DNA of 64,000 nucleotides from Isoetes taiwanensis (taxonomy: Eukaryota > Streptophyta > Lycopodiopsida > Isoetales > Isoetaceae), in assembly GCA_021234155.1 (NCBI GenBank), contig JAJEKV010000084.1, forward strand, positions 3,413,702 to 3,477,701. Direction: 5' to 3'. The position numbers and the translations under genes are program-made. The notes below the pieces were generated by a model. The model ran no database searches and was not told where the DNA came from. It worked only from the letters and a program-made list of their open reading frames with translations. Of the stretch, positions 1 to 11,800 are shown one piece after another; positions within the stretch are counted from its first letter, which is position 1; the number at the start of each line of letters is the position of its first letter.

Positions 1-1650
1 CTTGTGACTGTCCAAAACGGTGTAACTTATGTAAATAAGTCACTATTTGAAAGGCAATTTCAACCTTCAGAGGTTTCGCATTAATTTTGGCTAGCATTAC
101 ATCATGGGATTACAGAATGTTTTCTTCTGATCATTCTAGAAAGAAGAGAAATTTGGAGCCTCTCCAGTTGACCCTAGTCATCGGCTCGTAGGTCAACTCC
201 CCATATTTGTGCAGCATATAAAACTGCCGGCTTCACCACCATGTCGAAGAGGAAGAGCTTTGTATGAACATCTTGGAAATGGAGTTGGTAGCACTGTTTT
301 TCTAGCTGTACAAAAGAAGCATATCCTTTTGCAATCCTTGCCTGACGAGCCTCCCTCAATGAGCCTCCCTCAATCTGAAAAGAGGGCCCGCAAACTCAAC
401 ACCCAAGTAGGTGTATGTAGAAACAATTTCTACAGGCTGTCCTTGGAAAGTAAAAGAGTTATTTTTCCAATTTTTCCAAGAGGTTACTTTGGTCTTGTAG
501 AGATTTACTTGCAGCTCTCTATCTTTGCAAAAGGCTTCTAGGGCAGCCAAATGTTTTTGGAGCCCTTGAGGAGATGGTGAGATTAGAATCCGCATAAAGC
601 AAAATTGGAATGCATTCCTGAGCAAGCATGGAGCCTTCTCCGCCTAAGGACTGAACAAAGTTTTCAAACTCGTCAATGTTGAAACAACCTGTTCCGAGGA
701 ACCGTATCAAAGGCTTTTCGGAAATCAACAAAACAGCAACAAACTTTACTTTTTCTTGCCTTTGCTTCCTCAATGATTGCCCTCAAAGAAAAAATATGAT
801 CAATTGTGGAAAAGGTTTTCCTGAAACCAGCTTGTCCCTTGGCTGTGATTTTCTGCAAAATCACTAAGGACTATTTCCAACGCGGATCCATACAGTTTTG
901 CCATCACATGCCCAATCATAATTAGGCGATAATTTGTAGGATTCATAGAATCACCCGCCTTATGGATAGGCTTTATAACATTATTTGATCAAACCAGCAG
1001 GAAACCAATGCAAATAGCTTCAATCTTTTGCTTTCCCTGTGTTTAACTTTTGTATGGCCCTTTCAATGAGAGAGACCGTAAAAAAGGTAGAAGCTTGAGG
1101 CCTCGGATCTAGCTCATCCTGAGAGAACTGTTGGTTCTTAACATCTAAGAGAGAGTTTGCATATGCTAACCATACCCCTAGATCTTTTAAAGGACAATCT
1201 TTTCTAGCTGACAATTTCCTCCAAAACTGCCCAGAAGCATTGCTATAAAGAAGATTTAGCATGTGTTCTCTGTTTTTGGATTCGGAAGCCCGCTTTTTGC
1301 GCCGTGTCAATCTTTTATACTTAGCTTTAATTTCTGGTACTATATCAAGGCTGAAGTTCAAAGCACGTTTCAACTTCCTGTGCAATGTTTTACAATCCTG
1401 GTCATACCAGCCATTTTGAGGCATAGATCCAACTTTTGCCTGCTGTTCTTTGCATTCCCTGACAAGCTTTACAAGCTTTACATGGAAAGCAACCTTTACA
1501 AGCTTCTAGCATGGGGTGAGATAGAAGCGCCGCTTTGTTCTCTAGTGAGCCCCTTTCCTCAATACCTTGAAGGTAAGAATTCAAGACACCATTATAAACC
1601 GTGTCCATGCAGTGATCAAACTCAAAATGATAATGAAGTATCCTACCAAT
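1..1650 (-). mobile_element. LINE copy A (type 1), 5'-truncated, decayed
   Basis: Non-LTR retrotransposon ORF2 remnant read on the minus strand. From high to low coordinates it shows the linker before the reverse transcriptase (1424-1020, ending in a GKAKD-like motif), the first RT blocks around 864-680 (CFVDFRKAFDTVPRN, holding the first catalytic Asp), then a jump straight to the palm block at 650-590 and the thumb down to 174. The palm is damaged: compared with copy B at 3395, eight bases are missing after LLYAD, so the YADD catalytic motif is lost. About 200 nt between the KAFDTVPR and IDEL blocks are also deleted. The element continues past the left edge. Several frames are needed, so it is a pseudogene. 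It lies directly beyond the 3' tail of copy B. No endonuclease domain is visible. Confidence 0.85.
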
Positions 1651-1655
1651 TGGGG

Positions 1656-3556
1656 GAGGGAGGGAGGGAGGGAGAGAGAGAGAGAGATTTATTAACGTCT
1701 ATGTAAGACCCGAAGGGTCTATGAGACCATAACACAAACAGAATCCAAGACCTCCAGGAGGAAAACCCTCCTGTTATCTAAAGTATGGAAACAAAAGTAT
1801 TAAGTTAACAAAACTTACAGTGAAAATCTAAGAATCTGCTCAGATAGAGTTTGATGGAGATAGCCCATTCGTTCCTGTGACTGCTGCAAAGTAATTCATA
1901 ATACCCCTTCTTGGCTTGCTTTGATGCTTGATGCTCGGCCTCTTCTGGAAAGACCTTTTATGTTTCATGGCTGCTGATCGTTTAATCTTTTTAGACAATG
2001 CCAAAGTCACCCCTTTAGGGTCAGGATACTTCCTCTTCTGTGATGACTCCACTATCATCTTATCATCGTTTGACTCAGATGAAAAGAAATTAGTTATTTC
2101 TGTTTGCTTCAGGCCCGTTGGATTCTTTTGTTTGAGAATAATTCTCGTTTCTAGAGAAAGTTCATATACAAAGTGAGATACACATTTCTGATCGTAATAT
2201 TCTACCAGCTTTCGTAGAGATGTGGGGTCTCTAAAAAGACATGGATTCCGCCTCTAATAATGTAGTAGGTTGGGCAGGTAAAAATAAAATGTTCTTCTGA
2301 CTCAACCATGACTAGGGGCATTTCCGATCTTCACGACTAATATTTTTCGCCCTACCAACCTCAATCTCCAACTGGTGAGATGACACTCTAAACTGCCCCA
2401 TAGAGTATCTCACTATATTCGGCATATCAATATCCAAATATCCAGGCCTTACGATGAAACCATCTGCTGATATATTGAGGTAGTTATCCTTATAGAATTC
2501 CTTTTTAGCAGGCAGATTTTTGATGGGATTTACCCATGTATTTGAAACATAAAGACACTCCAAGTCATGGCGTATAAGCTGATTAACTTCTTGCTGAGTA
2601 AAATTCAGATTATCATCGATTATACTGTATTGAAAAGGTGGGATATTTCCCATAGAGAAACCCATCTCCTCAAACAATTTAGACATCCTTGAGAACCAAC
2701 AGCGCTTACCCTGGTCTGCCAATGTTTTAGACGACACATATGCCAACCAGAAAGCCTATTTTGACCTTCTTGTGACTGTCCAAAACGGTGTAACTTATGT
2801 AAATAAGTCACTATTTGAAAGGCAATTTCAATCTTCAGAGGTTTCGCATTAAATTCGGCAAGCATTACATCATGGGGTACAGAATGTTTGCTTCTAATCA
2901 TTCTAGAAAGAAGAGAAATTTGGAGCCTCTCCAGTTGACCCTAGTCATCGGCTCGTAGGTCAACGCCCCATATTTGTGCAGCATATAAAGCTGCCATATT
3001 TGTGCACCATATAAAGCTGCCGCCTTCACCAACACGTCGAACAGGAAGAGCTTTGTATGAACATCTTGGAAATGGAGTTGATAGCACTGTTTTTCTAGTT
3101 GTACAAGAGAAGCATATCCTTTTGCAATCCTTGCCTCACCAGCCTCCCTCAATCTGAAAAGAGGGCCCGTAAACTCAACACCCAAGTAGGTGTATGTAGA
3201 AACAATTTCCACATGTTGCCCTTGGAACGTAAAAGAGTTATTTTTCCAATTTTTCCAAGAGGTTTTAAATACCATCACTTTAGACTTGTAGAGATTTACT
3301 TGCAGCTCTCTATCTTTGCAAAAGGCTTCTAGGGCAGCCAAATGTTTTTGGAGCCCTTGAGGAGATGGTGAGATTAGAACTACATCATCCGCATAAAGCA
3401 AAATTGGAATGCATTCCTGAGCAAGCATGGAGCCTTCTCCGTCTAAGGACTGAACAAAGTTTTCAAGCTCGTCAATGTAAAGGCCAAATAGAGTAGGAGA
3501 GAGGAGACGCCCTTGTTTAACCCCAATTGTACTGATTACTTCCTCAGAAAATTGCA
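1656..3556 (-). mobile_element. LINE copy B (type 1), 3' half with tail
   Basis: Minus-strand LINE ORF2 starting at the GVKQG block (3530) and running through an intact YADDVVLIS palm motif (about 3395), the thumb (2898) and the C-terminal region (2746-2312, then 2058-1840). The frame breaks near 2900, 2750 and 2310. The C-terminus matches copy G (19.4-20.3 kb) closely. The 3' end carries a short hairpin (1706-1720, AGACCC/GGGTCT), a TAGACGTTAATAAATC-type end and a purine/pyrimidine microsatellite (about 1656-1690). A 28-bp tandem duplication (2968-3023) disrupts the thumb. The upstream half is missing, as in a 5'-truncated insertion. Confidence 0.85.
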
Positions 3557-5660
3557 TTGGACTTGATTATCAGTGAACACGCGGAGATAAATCTCCTTAG
3601 AACAAAGGGTCAGGCCGGTTTCAGGAGAAATTTCTCAACAATAGATCATATCTTTACCTTGCGGTCTATCATTGAGGAAGCTAAAGCAAAGAAAACAAAA
3701 GTTTATTGCTGCTTTGTGGATTTCCGCAAAGCCTTTGATACGGTCCCTCGGACTGAACTGGGATTGTCGCATCAAGTCATATGGGCCGTTTTGATGCTCT
3801 ACGAAAATGTTTTGGGAGGGGCTGGTCGGATGACATAAGGAGCACAATTGGGGTTAAACAGGGCTGTCCCTTATCCCCTACACTCTTTGGTTTGTACATT
3901 GACGAGCTGGAAAGCTTCATAGCAGCGCTTGGAGGTGCTGGATCTGCTTTAGCTGATGAATGCATATCCATCCTATATGCGGATGATGTGGTCCTTATAT
4001 CCTCTTCTCCTGAAGGCCTTCAGCATCATTTAATGGCGCTTGAGAAATTTTGCGCTCAAAGAGAGCTTAAAGTGAACTTGGACAAACAAAAGTGATGGTT
4101 TTCAACACATCACGTGCTCGCATGCATCGCAGCACCTTCTTTTTCATGAATCAACAAGTGGAAGTGGTCTCTCATTATACTTACTTGGGGGTGCAATTTA
4201 AGGGTCCCATCTTTAGCATGAAAGATGCAGCATATGACAGACTCACAAAGGGATATGCCTCGCTTGCAATGCTAGAGAAGAAATGTTTCAAAGCAGATTT
4301 TCAGGATGTCCCAGCAAAGCTTCATCTTTTCAATACCTTAGTTAGACCAGCTGCCCTATACGGAGCTTTGATGTGGGGAATGGACATGACAGCCAAAGAA
4401 TGGGATCATATAGAAAGACTGCAAATCTATTTTCTGTCCAAAATGATTATGAGCAAAGCATTTGTGCCGCATCCAATCATATTGGCAGAATTTTCAGCCA
4501 CTCTGCTTCAACTGGACACAGCATTCCAGTTAGTCTCCTTTTTGCACAAAGTGCACCAACTCGGGTCCTCGCAGCAGGGCCAATGCAGGCTTCCATGGAT
4601 TGCTCTCAAGAGCTGAAAAGGGAGTGCACGAATGTTGGTACGCAAAAGCATCACAATGGGCTGCCTCTTTAGGATTTGGCTTGGGAAACCTGCCTCCCTT
4701 TCAACATAACATGGCTGCAGCTAATACTGCGGTAAAACTTAGAGCAAAAAAGAGACTCGAAAAAGATAAGAATCAGCTCATACGACACGATCTGGAAATT
4801 TCATACATATCAAAGACATGGTTAACTCCAAGTGATCTTCATACCAAGATGCAATTTTACAAAGATCACTTTCTTGAGTTCAATGAAGATGGGTTCATAG
4901 AGCGACCAGAATATTTGAATATTCACCTTGCACATAAAGTGAGACATGCTATCAGTCAGCTCAGGGTCTCATCTCATCAGCTTGAGATTGAAGCTGGTCG
5001 TGCTAGTAGATCCAAGGTGGAGCGCTCGAAGAGGATCTGCAGACTGTGTCACTTGAATGTGATTGAGTCTGAGGAACATTTCATCTTCACATGTCCTGTC
5101 TATTATGAAATACGGGGCAGATTCCATTGCCTATTCCGGGAACCTACCTCCCTCTCCAAACTGATCACCTATGAGGACCAGAAATGTATAGCTCTTTTCC
5201 TTCACCAAATGACTGCGCATAGAAGAAATTTATTGAAGGAGCAAGCTGAGGAAAGAGTGGGACATGAAAACGATCCTACACAAAGGCTGATCACTGTCTT
5301 TCTCAATTGGAGGTGATAATGATAATAAACAGAAGGCAGGTTCTCTTCCCGGACCATCTCATCCAATCTCAAAAGGAGTAACCATGAAAGTGTCTAGGAG
5401 AAGAAAGAGGACAGTAAAGGAAAAACATAAGCAGTCCTTCAAAAGAGAAAACAAGTCTGGCATCACTTTATACTTTGGGCCCGTGGCCAAGAAGACAAAA
5501 GTTTCTTAACTTCATTGTTTTAGTTTTCTTTTCCTTTTTTAAGCAATATTTCTAGGTCCTGCAAATGCGCCCCTAGCTGGACATGATTGATGTATATATG
5601 GTCTAATAGAACCAAGCGGTCTTTCGTAGACGTTAATATAATCTTTCTTTCTTTCTTATT
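3557..5660 (+). mobile_element. LINE copy D (type 2), RT to 3' tail
   Basis: Plus-strand LINE ORF2 of a subfamily distinct from A-C. It holds the RT fingers (GQAGFRRNFSTIDHIF, then CFVDFRKAFDTVPR), GVKQGCPLSPTLFGLYIDEL, the palm motif ILYADDVVLISSS (about 3970), the thumb, and a C-terminal cysteine/histidine motif CRLCHLNVIESEEHFIFTC (about 5035-5095) of the zf-RVT type. Frameshifts near 3830, 4095 and 4615 break it into four frames. A basic tail (about 5390-5505) follows, then a 3' end with AACCAAGCGGTCT, GTAGACGTTAATATAATC and (CTTT)n at 5630-5655. It meets copy B head to head at 3556/3557. The sequence differs too much from B for the pair to be one twin-primed copy. Confidence 0.85.
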
Positions 5661-6121
5661 ACATTCTCATATAATGTCAACACTGCCCAGATCAGCTCGT
5701 GAGAAAGCCCCAGCATTTTGAGCCTCTGAAACAACCTGTTCCGAGGAACAGTATCAAAGGCTTTTCGGAAATCAACAAAACAGCAATAAACTTTACTCTT
5801 TCTTGCCTTCGCTTCCTCAATGATTGCCCTTAAAGAAAAAATATGATCAATTCTGGAAAAGTTTTTCCTGAAACCAGCTTGTATCTTGGCTCTGAGGCTG
5901 TGATTTTCTGCAAAATCACTAAGGACCATTTCCAACGCGGATCCATACAGTTTTGCCATCACACGCACAATCATAATTAGGCAATAATTAGTAGGATTCA
6001 TAGAATCACCCGCCTTACGGATAGGCTTTATAACATTATTTGACCACACCAGAGGGAAACCAATGCAAATTAGCTTCATTAAACAGATCTGCAACCACTG
6101 GTGCCAATGTCTTAGCCCCAT
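5661..6121 (-). mobile_element. LINE copy C (type 1), internal fragment
   Basis: One open frame of about 160 codons on the minus strand matches the same RT region as copy A: the NVIKPIRKAGDSMNP block, AGFRKNFSRIDHIFSLR, then CFVDFRKAFDTVPRN. It ends inside the RT where it meets the CTTT tail of copy D, so it is a fragment with neither end. It lies tail to tail with copy D. Confidence 0.8.
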
Positions 6122-6854
6122 GTATAATTAATTACACTAGGAACGCAAACGTTGAGGAAGAACAAGGGAGGTCCAAGAAAGCCCGCAACATTAGAATAAT
6201 TGGAATTAATTCCATTGTTTATCCTTTAACTTTGGCCCAGGGCTTGTCACAAATACCCTGGCTATCTCAGACCATGGGATTGAATGTGCCTGGAGCCGCT
6301 GATTATTGAATTTCGAACAGCCACATGTAGGCTTTTCTGCTTTCAAAAACATGAAACGGTTCCATGGTCTGCCAAATGTATTCATGGATGATGAGACTTG
6401 ACCCCACTCCAGCTCAAGCACACCGCAAATTCTTACAGCAGGTTGCAGAAGCTAGAAGGATCCAAATAATTGGGCAAGGCAACTTCCCTGCAGCAACATT
6501 AAGGAACTGCATTTCATTCTTCCTCCGAATGAAATCCACGCAGATCCAAGAAGTAGATCCAAACGAAATTGATGCCAATACAACCATCAACGACGTTGAA
6601 TCCTCTTATTCTTGATGCAAATTGGACTGGTAATTCTATGAATTTGAACTAATCAATCATACACGGTTGCAAAATAATCCGGCAGATTTGAAGAAATTTG
6701 TGCCAAGATTGAGACTAGTTCTGATCTCAGACCCCATCTCGACAAACTTGCAAAACACTGAAAGGGAAATTGATGCCAATTCCTCTGATCAGATCCAACA
6801 CCTCATTCTAATCCCATCTGCTATGATCCGGCATTCATTTTCTGTCCATATTAA
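6122..6854. other. No recognised gene; likely LTR-element internal remnant
   Basis: About 730 bp with short open frames on both strands (for example 6364-6615 plus and 6421-6206 minus) that match no family I recognise. It lies just downstream, in minus-strand order, of a tRNA-Met-type primer-binding site at 6855-6866, so it may be the leader or gag remnant of a decayed LTR element. It is inside the last GCS1 intron visible here. Assignment is inference. Confidence 0.3.
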
Positions 6855-7240
6855 GCTCTGATACCAAATGTTAAGCACCTATAGTGCTAACCAACACACC
6901 AAAAAGGCAAATCCTTATGGACCCTAACCTCTCCAAGGTTTTATCCCATACCCTATAGGCACTCATATCATTCCTCGCCTCCCCAGGATGCTTGCCCTCA
7001 AGGATGTGGAACACCAAAATGTTGCCACGAGGAAGTAAACCATGGGCTCTGATACTATGAAGATGCTATATGATGAAGATGCAAGAATGGAATGAGATAC
7101 ACTAGTGAATAAACAAAATGAAACTATAAAGGCATGATGATGGCCTTATAGTGGAGCCACGTCAGCAACATAGGTGGCATGTCTAGTCATTTAAAAGAGT
7201 ATGACATCTAGGACATGTAAAATGTATATACTAACAATTC
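6855..7240 (-). mobile_element. TRIM-like LTR and primer-binding-site relic
   Basis: On the minus strand 6970-6870 begins TGATATGAGTGCC and ends GTGCTTAAC, matching the LTRs of the TRIM at 16.8 kb. It is followed after a short spacer by TGGTATCAGAGC (6866-6855), the usual plant primer-binding site for initiator tRNA-Met. Upstream at about 7052-7040 is a second, degraded site (TATCAGAGCCC) preceded by an LTR-like stretch starting TGTTAG at about 7234. The interval between them resembles the TRIM internal region (CAACATT..GTGTTCCACA..GAGGGCAA). The order LTR, PBS, internal, LTR, PBS suggests a recombined tandem array. Confidence 0.6.
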
Positions 7241-7270
7241 CCAAATGCTCAATGGTAACAAGAAGTTCAC

Positions 7271-8851
7271 CTTTGCATTCAGCTCTTTGTCTGTGTCAGG
7301 TTCTCGTCCATGCCAAAAGTATGTACCAGGAGACCTTCCTATAGATAATAACAAATACCAGTCCATATCAAAGCTCTTATATAAATTTTCACCGTATTAT
7401 CCCCGAAACTAAGACCTCAGAGGAATATAACATGTGGGTCAAAGATCTAAACAAGAGCAAGAGGATGAGAATATCCCAACATGTCATCTTGTGCTTATCT
7501 TACCTCTAGCAAGTTTGGAAAAGTTCTGCCGGGCTCAATGGAGTCATCTTGCGCTTATCTTACCTCTAGCAAGTTTGGAAAAGTTCTGCTGGGCTCAATG
7601 GAGTACTCTAGACCAGACTACTAGAATGTGAACGCAAAGAACGAATGCTTACCAATTTGTGTAGAATTGAACCATGTGAACCAAGCTTCAAGCCTGGGGA
7701 AACATCTTTTCAGGAAAAACTTTACTTCTTCTTTCTCTTGCAGTTGAAATTTTCCGGTTATGTAAGAACGAGCAATATCTGCATTCAAACAATGTGAACA
7801 TTCCTCATTCATTCTTTTTTCTTATTTCCTTCCCCTTCCCCCTCCCCTGCTCCCCCTCTTTTTACTCTTTTCTCTTTTCTCTTTTCTCTTTTCTCTTTTC
7901 TCTTTTCTCTTTTCTTTAGCTTCTGAACTTAAAATCTTATTTGAATATAAAAGGACGAGTTCCTACCATGCAGTGCCAAGAAAAGTGTTGGCGGGTTGCC
8001 ATTATCAGAATGCTGCAGAACAAATTCATCAGGAACTTTGCTGCATCAGCATCCAAAAATGATATGTTATTTGATGTACATTTGCTGCAAATAGAGATAA
8101 ATATTGTGTTGTGATATACCTTCTAGCTTCAGACCCCAAAATCTGCTCACGAGGAATCCATCCATCAATGTTTATCAGATCCAGCCAATGTCCAATAATG
8201 TCGTAACTAATATGACGGTTCCATTTGCTGCAGTATCATCCATATGAAGTTTATTGGATGTCCTTCAAAATACAGAACATGCAGTCTTGCAGCACAAATC
8301 ACATACTTGAATATCTAATATCTTTCCATTAATGCGCCCCTTAAATGCATCTAGCTAACTTTATATCCTGATAAACCTGATGATCATCTGGTGAAATCCC
8401 TCATCCCAAAGAAATCCTCGGGGGAATACCGAACGACAAGGAACAGCTGTGAAAAGAGACGCCGGCCAATAGAGCAGATAACTTCTCCCTTTGAGATCCT
8501 GTGACAATGCATGACCAGTTACATTGACAATTTTCACCCACACATTTGCATTATCATCAGTGTCAATGTTTGGTTTGCATCTTTGACAACTTACAAGATG
8601 TCTGGGAATCGCAATCTTGGACTCTCCAAAAAAGTAACCAATACCACCAAGCAAATTACTTAATGCAGCTTTTGCAACTTCCAGAACTTGTAGGCTGTCT
8701 ACCTGAGTATGGAAAAAGAGAGCTTTACGCATGATATTAAAAGAAAATTTACATGTAAATCTACACACCCTTTCTTTCAGAGAAAAAGTTGTCTCAAATC
8801 GTGCCTCAAATGCCTTGTCCTTTTGCTCAAGCTTCACCCCAAGCCTTGTCC
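7271..8851 (-). CDS. GCS1: GCS1-like exons 9-15: start of the (alpha/alpha)6 catalytic domain
   Basis: Seven short exons separated by introns of 66-314 bp. Exon 9 (8851-8769) carries FEARFETTFSL; exon 10 (8702-8595) LSNLLGGIGYFFGESKI; exon 11 (8498-8377) the hallmark PCRSVFPRGFLWDEGFHQ; exon 12 (8227-8120) IIGHWLDLINIDGWIPREQI; exon 13 (8040-7967) DEFVLQHSDNGNPPTLFLAL; exon 14 (7778-7653) FFLKRCFPRLEAWFTWFN; exon 15 (7338-7271) GTYFWHGREPDTDKELNAK. The next expected block (family LDDYPRASHP-type) is not found before 7270. The following intron therefore probably spans the LINE cluster at 0-6.1 kb. Confidence 0.9.
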
Positions 8852-11800
8852 CTATCATAACGCACATGCCAAACACTATCAGATTTGCTATTAACTACTA
8901 CTCTATTCAACTCATTGGCCTTACACAAATTCATGATTCTCTTGGTCGATGTACACATTAGAAATTCAAATTAATCAACTTACTTTTCATACACAAGACG
9001 ATGCCGAAAAATTCTGCTAAAAGAAAGAAAATATTTATCTCATCATTGTATTAACAAACGGCATTAAGTTGATGACTCCGATATCGATCTATGAAGAAAA
9101 TGTTTCATTTTTATTTAGTATCATATTAACCAAAAGACATTAAGTTGATGACTTTGGTATTGATCTATGGTTATGAGATGCGGCATTAAAATTGTGCCAC
9201 GTGACATGCCATAAGGCAATTATGGCACATGGTTCTAGTTCAGAGCTCCAAATCCAGAAACCACGTCAAGAACTCCAGACAACAAATGAATGTCAAATCG
9301 ACACCAGATCTTTGTCCAAACATCAAATCAACAAGAAGAGATCCCTTCAAGTTCTAGTCCAATCCAAAAAAGACGTCAACCAAGCGACCGCTTAGATCTA
9401 TGAGATGAATTATTCAGCAACCATGTAGAGACAGCTAGGGCCGTATTGCATCTTGCATAAAAATGAAACAAAGAAAAACTGAAACATTGAAATTAGAAAA
9501 CTTTTTTCTTCCTAACAACTGGCTCAAAGTATGAGCTGATGTCAGACTTATTTCCCTTTCAAAGCACAGCTTGCGTCTTTTGTTTGCTGCCCGCTGTATT
9601 CTTTTTGACACTTTCATGGTTGCTCCTCTTGGAAGAGTTTTAAATGGCCTGCCTTCCATGGATCATTTTTATCACCTCCAATGAGAAAGAGAGTGATACC
9701 TTTGTGTAGGAAGTTTTCATATCTTATGAGTGTTGAAAGGGAGGTTGGTTCCCAAAAGAGGCAATGGAACCTGCCCCTTTATTTCATAATATACTGGACA
9801 TGTTACATTCAAATGACACAATCTGCAGATCCTCTTCGAGCACCCAACCTCACGTCTAGTTGCATGGCCAGCCTCATCTCAAGCTGATGAGATGGGACCC
9901 TGAGCTGACCAATATCATGCATCAGGTTAAGTGCTAGGTGAATATTCAAATACCCTCAGCGGTGGATGAAACCATCTTCACTGATCTCAAGGAAGTGATC
10001 TTTGTAAAATTGCATCTTGGTGGGAAGCTCACTTGGAGATTCCCTTGATATATTCCAGATCATGTCGGATCAGCTGATATATATATCTTTTTGAAGTCTC
10101 TATTTAGCTCTAGGTTTTACAGCAGTATTGGCTGCAGCCATGTCATACATTGGAAAGGAGGCAGGTTTTTCAAACCAAACCGAATCTCAAAGAGGCAGCC
10201 CACTGCAATGCCTTTGCGAACCAACACTCTTGGGACTCCCTTTTCAGCCAACCTTTTTGAAGCCTTGAGGGCAATCCATGGAATTCTGCATTGACCTTTG
10301 CTGTGAGGTCCCAAGCTGGTGCAATTTATGCAAAAAAGACACTAACTGGAATGCTGTATCCAGTTGCAGAGGAGAGGCTGAAAATTCTGCTAACATGATC
10401 AAATGCAATCATTTTGGGCACAAAATAGATATAAAGCCTCTCTATTTGGGCCCATTCTTTGGTTGTTGTTAGGAATATTCATTCTACCTATTATGAAGAA
10501 TGTACGCATGCCTATGCTGACTCACTTTTGTTGCTGACATAGCACACATATATGATGCCCATAGTCATGCGCCATTAGGACGTTGCATTCTTGAGCTTGT
10601 AAGACGTTTACATCTTTCATTCTATCTCCATTTGTTCATCCGAGATTATCATGGCATCAGAGCAGGTTATGGAGAGATTTGTTAAGTGTTAACATTTTCC
10701 ACCTGTTGAAATTTGGTGTCAGAATTCAACAGTGGATCCCAACAGGTTGGATCGGTTTAAAAATAGCTTGGAGCTTCGGAATTTTTAACCGGATCAGAGG
10801 CTTTTGTTCTAAAATTCTGGTGCTTTTGCAAGAAAATTGGCTGTTTAAGGAGTTCTTCGTTTATTGGTCAATAATTGCCCAATTTGTTTCTTTCTTGCGT
10901 AATTGTTTTTCTACTTGAAATCGTGTTTCTTTCCCTCAATTTTGTTTTCTTGATCATTCCAAATTCTTCTAAATGGCAAATGCAACTGATGCATTGAAGT
11001 ATTTCAATCATCCAGTTGCTTGGCAAGGCTTGTCCAAGGAATATCAGAACATTTATGATCATTATAAGCTGAAGACGACTATCAAAATTACCTTTCTTCA
11101 ATTGTAGCAACAATTGCTACAAAAAGAAGCCACTTACAGTTGAAACAGCCAATTTATAAGGTTAAGTCTTCTATTTCTGATGCTATTTCTGGTATTTCAA
11201 CTAGACAAAAAGGAGGCTCTTACTGTTGAAACATCCAATTATTCTAGGGTTAAGTCTTCTATTTCTGATGCTACTTCTGGTATTTCAACTGGTACAGCTC
11301 CTGTCATTATTTCTGATAATCATTCCAACCTTCACATACATGCTGGCATTGTGGATTCAAGAAGGATTGCAGAAAATTTCAACAAGGAGTTGTAGACTAT
11401 GTTAAGCACAAAAGAAGCCAACAGTCTAAGCCGATTTCTCAGCAAATGCACCAACAATTTGCTGAGTTTCTTAAGCTGAAAGCTAGTAAGCAAAATTCTT
11501 CTACTTCTACAGTCCAATCTGCTGTTTTACAAGACCAGTCCTATACAGCCATGACCGCACATGTCTCTCATATTTCTGTTGATCTTATGAAGACAGAGTT
11601 TTTCAACCTTGCAGCTTTCAATCTTTAAGATTCAGATGCTTGGCTATTTGATTCCAAAGCTACTAAACACTTGGCAGCAATGCCGTATGTTTTTCATAAA
11701 ATGTCTTCTCATGATACAACTGTGGTAAAGATGGCTGATGGAAATATTAAAGGCAAAGGCACAGTGGATTTTCAGATGGAAATGTGTCTCACACTTAGAC

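Noticed and set aside
1-5660. Copies B and D as one twin-primed LINE with inverted 5' part
   Set aside because: Their proteins differ in almost every block (for example FVQSLDGEGSML against FIAALGGAGSAL), so they are two subfamilies.
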